Below are positions 32,092 to 34,489 of a stretch of DNA of 34,489 bases, one piece after another (position 1 is the stretch's first letter; the number at the start of each line of letters is the position of its first letter). The position numbers and the translations under genes were made by a program. The stretch spans positions 37,042 to 71,530 of the forward strand of contig CAJUIE010000001.1 in NCBI GenBank assembly GCA_910586375.1. Direction: 5' to 3'. The DNA is from an uncultured Alistipes sp. GTDB taxonomy: Bacteria; Bacteroidota; Bacteroidia; Bacteroidales; Rikenellaceae. The notes under the pieces were generated by a model, which was not told the origin of the DNA, ran no database searches, and worked only from the letters and a program-made list of their open reading frames with translations.

Positions 32092-34191
32092 CTACTTCTT
32101 CTGCTCCGCGTAGTAGAACCGACGGGCGGCCTCCTTCTGGCGGGCAGCCGAGAAGTTGGAGACACGCTTCATATAACCGATCACACGGGTAAGGTAGTCG
32201 ATGTCGTCGCTATGGCACTCAGGGCACTCCTTGAGGTAGCGCTTGTCGATGTGACCACACTTGTTGCAGACCGTATTGGGAATATTGAAAGTGAAGTAGT
32301 TACACCCCTCATCCGCCGCCACACGCAGCAGATGGCGATACTGTTCCTGCGAAAGGTGATCTTCAAGATTCATGTGCAGCGCCGACCCGCCCGTAAGGTG
32401 ATCGATGTATTTGCGACCGTGAAGGCGGAACTTGTCAAGCACATTGAGCGATTCGTCCTCCACAACATAAAAATAAGAGTTATAACAGTCACGCGGCACA
32501 ACATAGCCGTCTTCGCGGTCCCACTTGGCGTGCTTCACACCGACATTCTCGGCCGGGATCATTTCGCAGTTGAACATCAGCTCCTTCGTGCGGAACTTCT
32601 TGTTATATCGTTCAATAAGCCCCAGCACACCCTGCACGAAGTCAACATATCCAGCATTGTCGTTGATGGGAATGCCGAGGAACTCGGCAGCCTCGACCAG
32701 ACCGTTGACACCGATGGTCAGGTACTGGCGTGAGAGGTTGATATACCCGGCGTCGAACAACGGCAGCATACCCTTGGCCTGAAGATTCTTGAGGTTTTCG
32801 TTATAAGCCGTCTGCACCTTGTGGACCAAATCCACGATCTCCTCCAGGAAGGTGAGGTAGTGCATGTTGTTCCTGGCAGCATACTGGATGCAGCGGTTGA
32901 GGTTGATCGTCAGCACGCTCTTCGAGCCCGTCGACACACCGCCAGCGCCCAGCGTATAGCTGAAGCCGTTATCCTGAATCTCGTTCCGCAAGCGGCAGCA
33001 CGACGACAGCGAATCGGCGTTGTCGCTGATATAGGTGAAGAACGAGTGTCCCTCAGAATACATCTTAGCCGTGAAGTCGCCCCACTCCTTATCCATGACA
33101 TCGCCGTCCTTAGTCAGCAAAGCCATAGTCTCCACAGGGAACGTCAGTACGGTTTTGGTACGCTCGCGGTTGAACCACGTCATGAAGCGCTTCTGCAACC
33201 ACGAGAGCGACTCCCAATGGGGCTTCGATCCGTCGGGGAACAGGAACTCCCCGAAGAGCGATTCGAAATAGTAGCGGTCGTAATAAGCAACGTTCCAGAA
33301 TACAGCCTGGAAGTTACGTGCACCCGTGGGCTGGTTGATCGAATAAACGATCTGCTCGAAGCAGTCGGTAATGATCTTGTCCAGCGTGCGGTGCTTCTTC
33401 GAAAGGTCGACTACCTCGTCGGCATGGAGGTAGTAATCCTCGCCGTACTCCTGCTCGATGAAGTAGTTCATATACATAAGGAACTCCGGCGTGGCACACG
33501 CCCCCGAGAGCATCGACGAGACAATGAAAACCATGTTGACAAAACCCCCGCAGAACGACTTGAGATTCGTGGGCCGCGAGGAGTTGCCGCCGATGGCCAG
33601 CGTACCGTTCAACAGCCACGGATACATCGTGATCGAGGCGCAGTAGTTGGCCATCGAAGTCTCGTCGTTCTTATAAATAAAATGGTTCTTCAAAAGGTAC
33701 AGATACTTATCCGACAACTCCTTGCCGTACATCTCCTTGATGCGGTCGGTCAGCAGACGACGGTTCAGACGGATGAAGTTCTGCTTGGGAAGCTCGCCGA
33801 TCAGGGTAGCGATGTTCTTATTCTCGACGTTGGCGTTGGCATCATACTTCGAGCCCGTAGCGGGGTTGGAGGCATCGCAGTAGTTGGTCAGAAAATCAAG
33901 TTTTTCGCGGTCGTCACGGTCTTCGCTATGTTTCTGACGATAAAGAATATAGCTCTTCGCCACGACGAAATAACGCTCTGCCATGAGCGCTACCTCGACC
34001 TGGTTCTGAATCTCCTCAACCGACATGCCGTCGGAGACATGCACGCGGCTCAGGACCGACGTAAGGTCATCGTCGGTAGCATAACCGCCCACCGAAAGAA
34101 ATGCCTTGCTTACCGCGCGCTTGATTTTCTCCACGGAGAAAGGCTCGCGCTTGCCATCGCGCTTGACGATGTAAAGTTCCGAAATACCCAT
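32092..34191 (-). CDS. nrdD: Anaerobic ribonucleoside-triphosphate reductase NrdD
   Basis: NrdD is the class III glycyl-radical enzyme that makes deoxyribonucleotides without oxygen. The 699-aa protein has an N-terminal ATP-cone (about 3-95, VKRDGKREPFSVEKIKRAV) for dATP/ATP control. A ten-strand barrel follows, then a zinc site CNKC (642-645) with CPEC (656-659), and the glycyl-radical loop RVIGY with Gly672. The tail FSAARQKEAARRFYY resembles other Bacteroidetes enzymes. It is consistent with a strict anaerobe, together with nrdG just downstream. The leader upstream is structured and ends in a U-tract, which suggests control by attenuation. Confidence 0.97.
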   Translation of the reverse strand: MGISELYIVKRDGKREPFSVEKIKRAVSKAFLSVGGYATDDDLTSVLSRVHVSDGMSVEEIQNQVEVALMAERYFVVAKSYILYRQKHSEDRDDREKLDFLTNYCDASNPATGSKYDANANVENKNIATLIGELPKQNFIRLNRRLLTDRIKEMYGKELSDKYLYLLKNHFIYKNDETSMANYCASITMYPWLLNGTLAIGGNSSRPTNLKSFCGGFVNMVFIVSSMLSGACATPEFLMYMNYFIEQEYGEDYYLHADEVVDLSKKHRTLDKIITDCFEQIVYSINQPTGARNFQAVFWNVAYYDRYYFESLFGEFLFPDGSKPHWESLSWLQKRFMTWFNRERTKTVLTFPVETMALLTKDGDVMDKEWGDFTAKMYSEGHSFFTYISDNADSLSSCCRLRNEIQDNGFSYTLGAGGVSTGSKSVLTINLNRCIQYAARNNMHYLTFLEEIVDLVHKVQTAYNENLKNLQAKGMLPLFDAGYINLSRQYLTIGVNGLVEAAEFLGIPINDNAGYVDFVQGVLGLIERYNKKFRTKELMFNCEMIPAENVGVKHAKWDREDGYVVPRDCYNSYFYVVEDESLNVLDKFRLHGRKYIDHLTGGSALHMNLEDHLSQEQYRHLLRVAADEGCNYFTFNIPNTVCNKCGHIDKRYLKECPECHSDDIDYLTRVIGYMKRVSNFSAARQKEAARRFYYAEQKK

Positions 34192-34228
34192 TTTATTTAT
34201 CGTGTTTTAGTTGCTTCGCTGCGGAGTG

Positions 34229-34310
34229 AAAAAAACCGGCACCGCGGGATACTCTCCCCGACACCGACGCTTCGTCCAATGCTCCGGGCCAACCACTCAT
34301 GGCCGGGAGC
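34229..34310 (-). promoter_or_regulatory. Structured nrdD leader with terminator-like hairpin
   Basis: Between the promoter and the nrdD ATG are two hairpins on the minus strand. The first (34281-34310) is a 10-bp stem with one G-G mismatch, GCTCCCGGCC pairing with GGCCCGGAGC. The second (34236-34266) pairs CGGTGTCGGGG with CCCGCGGTGCCG (with wobble pairs and a mismatch) and is followed at once by seven U (34229-34235). The second element looks like an intrinsic terminator placed 38 bp before the ATG. It could attenuate nrdDG or end a short RNA of about 85 nt. No known riboswitch was recognised. Confidence 0.6.
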
Positions 34311-34321
34311 TTTACGCAGAG

Positions 34322-34352
34322 CAAATGTAGAGATAGTCGGCGGAATAGGCAA
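34322..34352 (-). promoter_or_regulatory. Bacteroidetes-type promoter for nrdDG
   Basis: On the minus strand TTG (34350-34352) is followed after 20 bases by TACATTTG (34322-34329), an exact TAnnTTTG. The expected start near 34315 gives a leader of about 124 nt before the nrdD ATG. Confidence 0.65.
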
Positions 34353-34489
34353 GTGCCGGCCGGAGGTTTTAATAAACAAATTATAAACAAATCCGAAAAC
34401 GGCATTCTGTACCAGAGCGTTCGGAAAAAAGAGACCCGACGCCAGCTTTTTCACGGAGGAAGACAGCAGTCCCGCCGACTCAATCCACG
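34353..34489. other. Non-coding end of window
   Basis: No gene is supported here. The stretch has an AT-rich part (TTTATAATTTGTTTATT on the minus strand) just upstream of the nrdD promoter, which could act as an UP-like element. A TCTTTTTTCC run near 34430 may belong to the end of a neighbouring unit outside the window. Confidence 0.4.

Noticed and set aside
32821..34386. Plus-strand open frame of 521 codons opposite nrdD
   Set aside because: Antisense to nrdD and its promoter; no motifs.
34197..34454. Minus-strand 85-codon frame upstream of nrdD starting MKKLASGLFF
   Set aside because: It would need a GTG start and reads across the nrdD promoter and both leader hairpins; better explained as non-coding leader.

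Overview
The window reads as one contiguous chromosomal segment of a high-GC Bacteroidales bacterium, most likely an Alistipes-type organism. The basis is: Bacteroidetes -33/-7 promoters (TTTG / TAnnTTTG) upstream of several genes, a GldE-type CNNM/CBS protein, an S46 dipeptidyl peptidase, lipoprotein signal peptides with acidic residues after the lipidated Cys, and tight operons. Genus assignment is inference. I see no integrase, transposase, phage gene or CRISPR array.

Region 1 (1-11195, minus strand) is a compact unit read dnaB > comM/yifB > murG > murC > ftsQ > ftsA > ftsZ > gldE. It joins replication, the last cytoplasmic steps of peptidoglycan precursor synthesis and the Z-ring genes. 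A well-formed promoter precedes dnaB. The rest of the usual division/cell-wall cluster (ftsW, murD, mraY and so on) is absent upstream of murG. FtsQ carries an unusual charged coiled-coil insert of about 105 residues, and FtsA a long Pro-rich tail linker.

Region 2 (11205-21133, minus) holds cdd > rluA-type > dtd behind a clear promoter. An 85-bp gap follows, then an almost gapless run of two secreted lipoprotein nucleases > a YhcC-type radical SAM protein > a YitT-family membrane protein > priA > comF, closed by a terminator-like hairpin. Both nucleases carry a 9-bp poly-G/C tract in the linker before the nuclease domain. These are the only such tracts I found in the window, and they suggest slipped-strand on/off switching.

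Region 3 (21251-25664, minus) is an MBL-fold hydrolase > FkbM methyltransferase > trmD > rlmD > secreted SIMPL-domain protein, ended by a rho-independent terminator.

Region 4 (25710-31468, plus) diverges from region 3: a secreted alpha/beta hydrolase, lpxB, a possible 38-aa membrane miniprotein, a fumarylacetoacetate-hydrolase-family enzyme, maf, an S46 (DPP11-like) peptidase, then tRNA-Leu(GAG) with its own promoter and terminator.

Region 5 (31571-34489, minus) is the anaerobic ribonucleotide reductase pair nrdD-nrdG. Its leader carries a promoter, two hairpins and a U-tract, which looks like an attenuator or a short leader RNA.

The most interesting points are the paired homopolymeric tracts in the sister nucleases, the structured nrdD leader, the FtsQ insert, and a two-block mosaic repeat shared by the murC-ftsQ and FAH-maf gaps.
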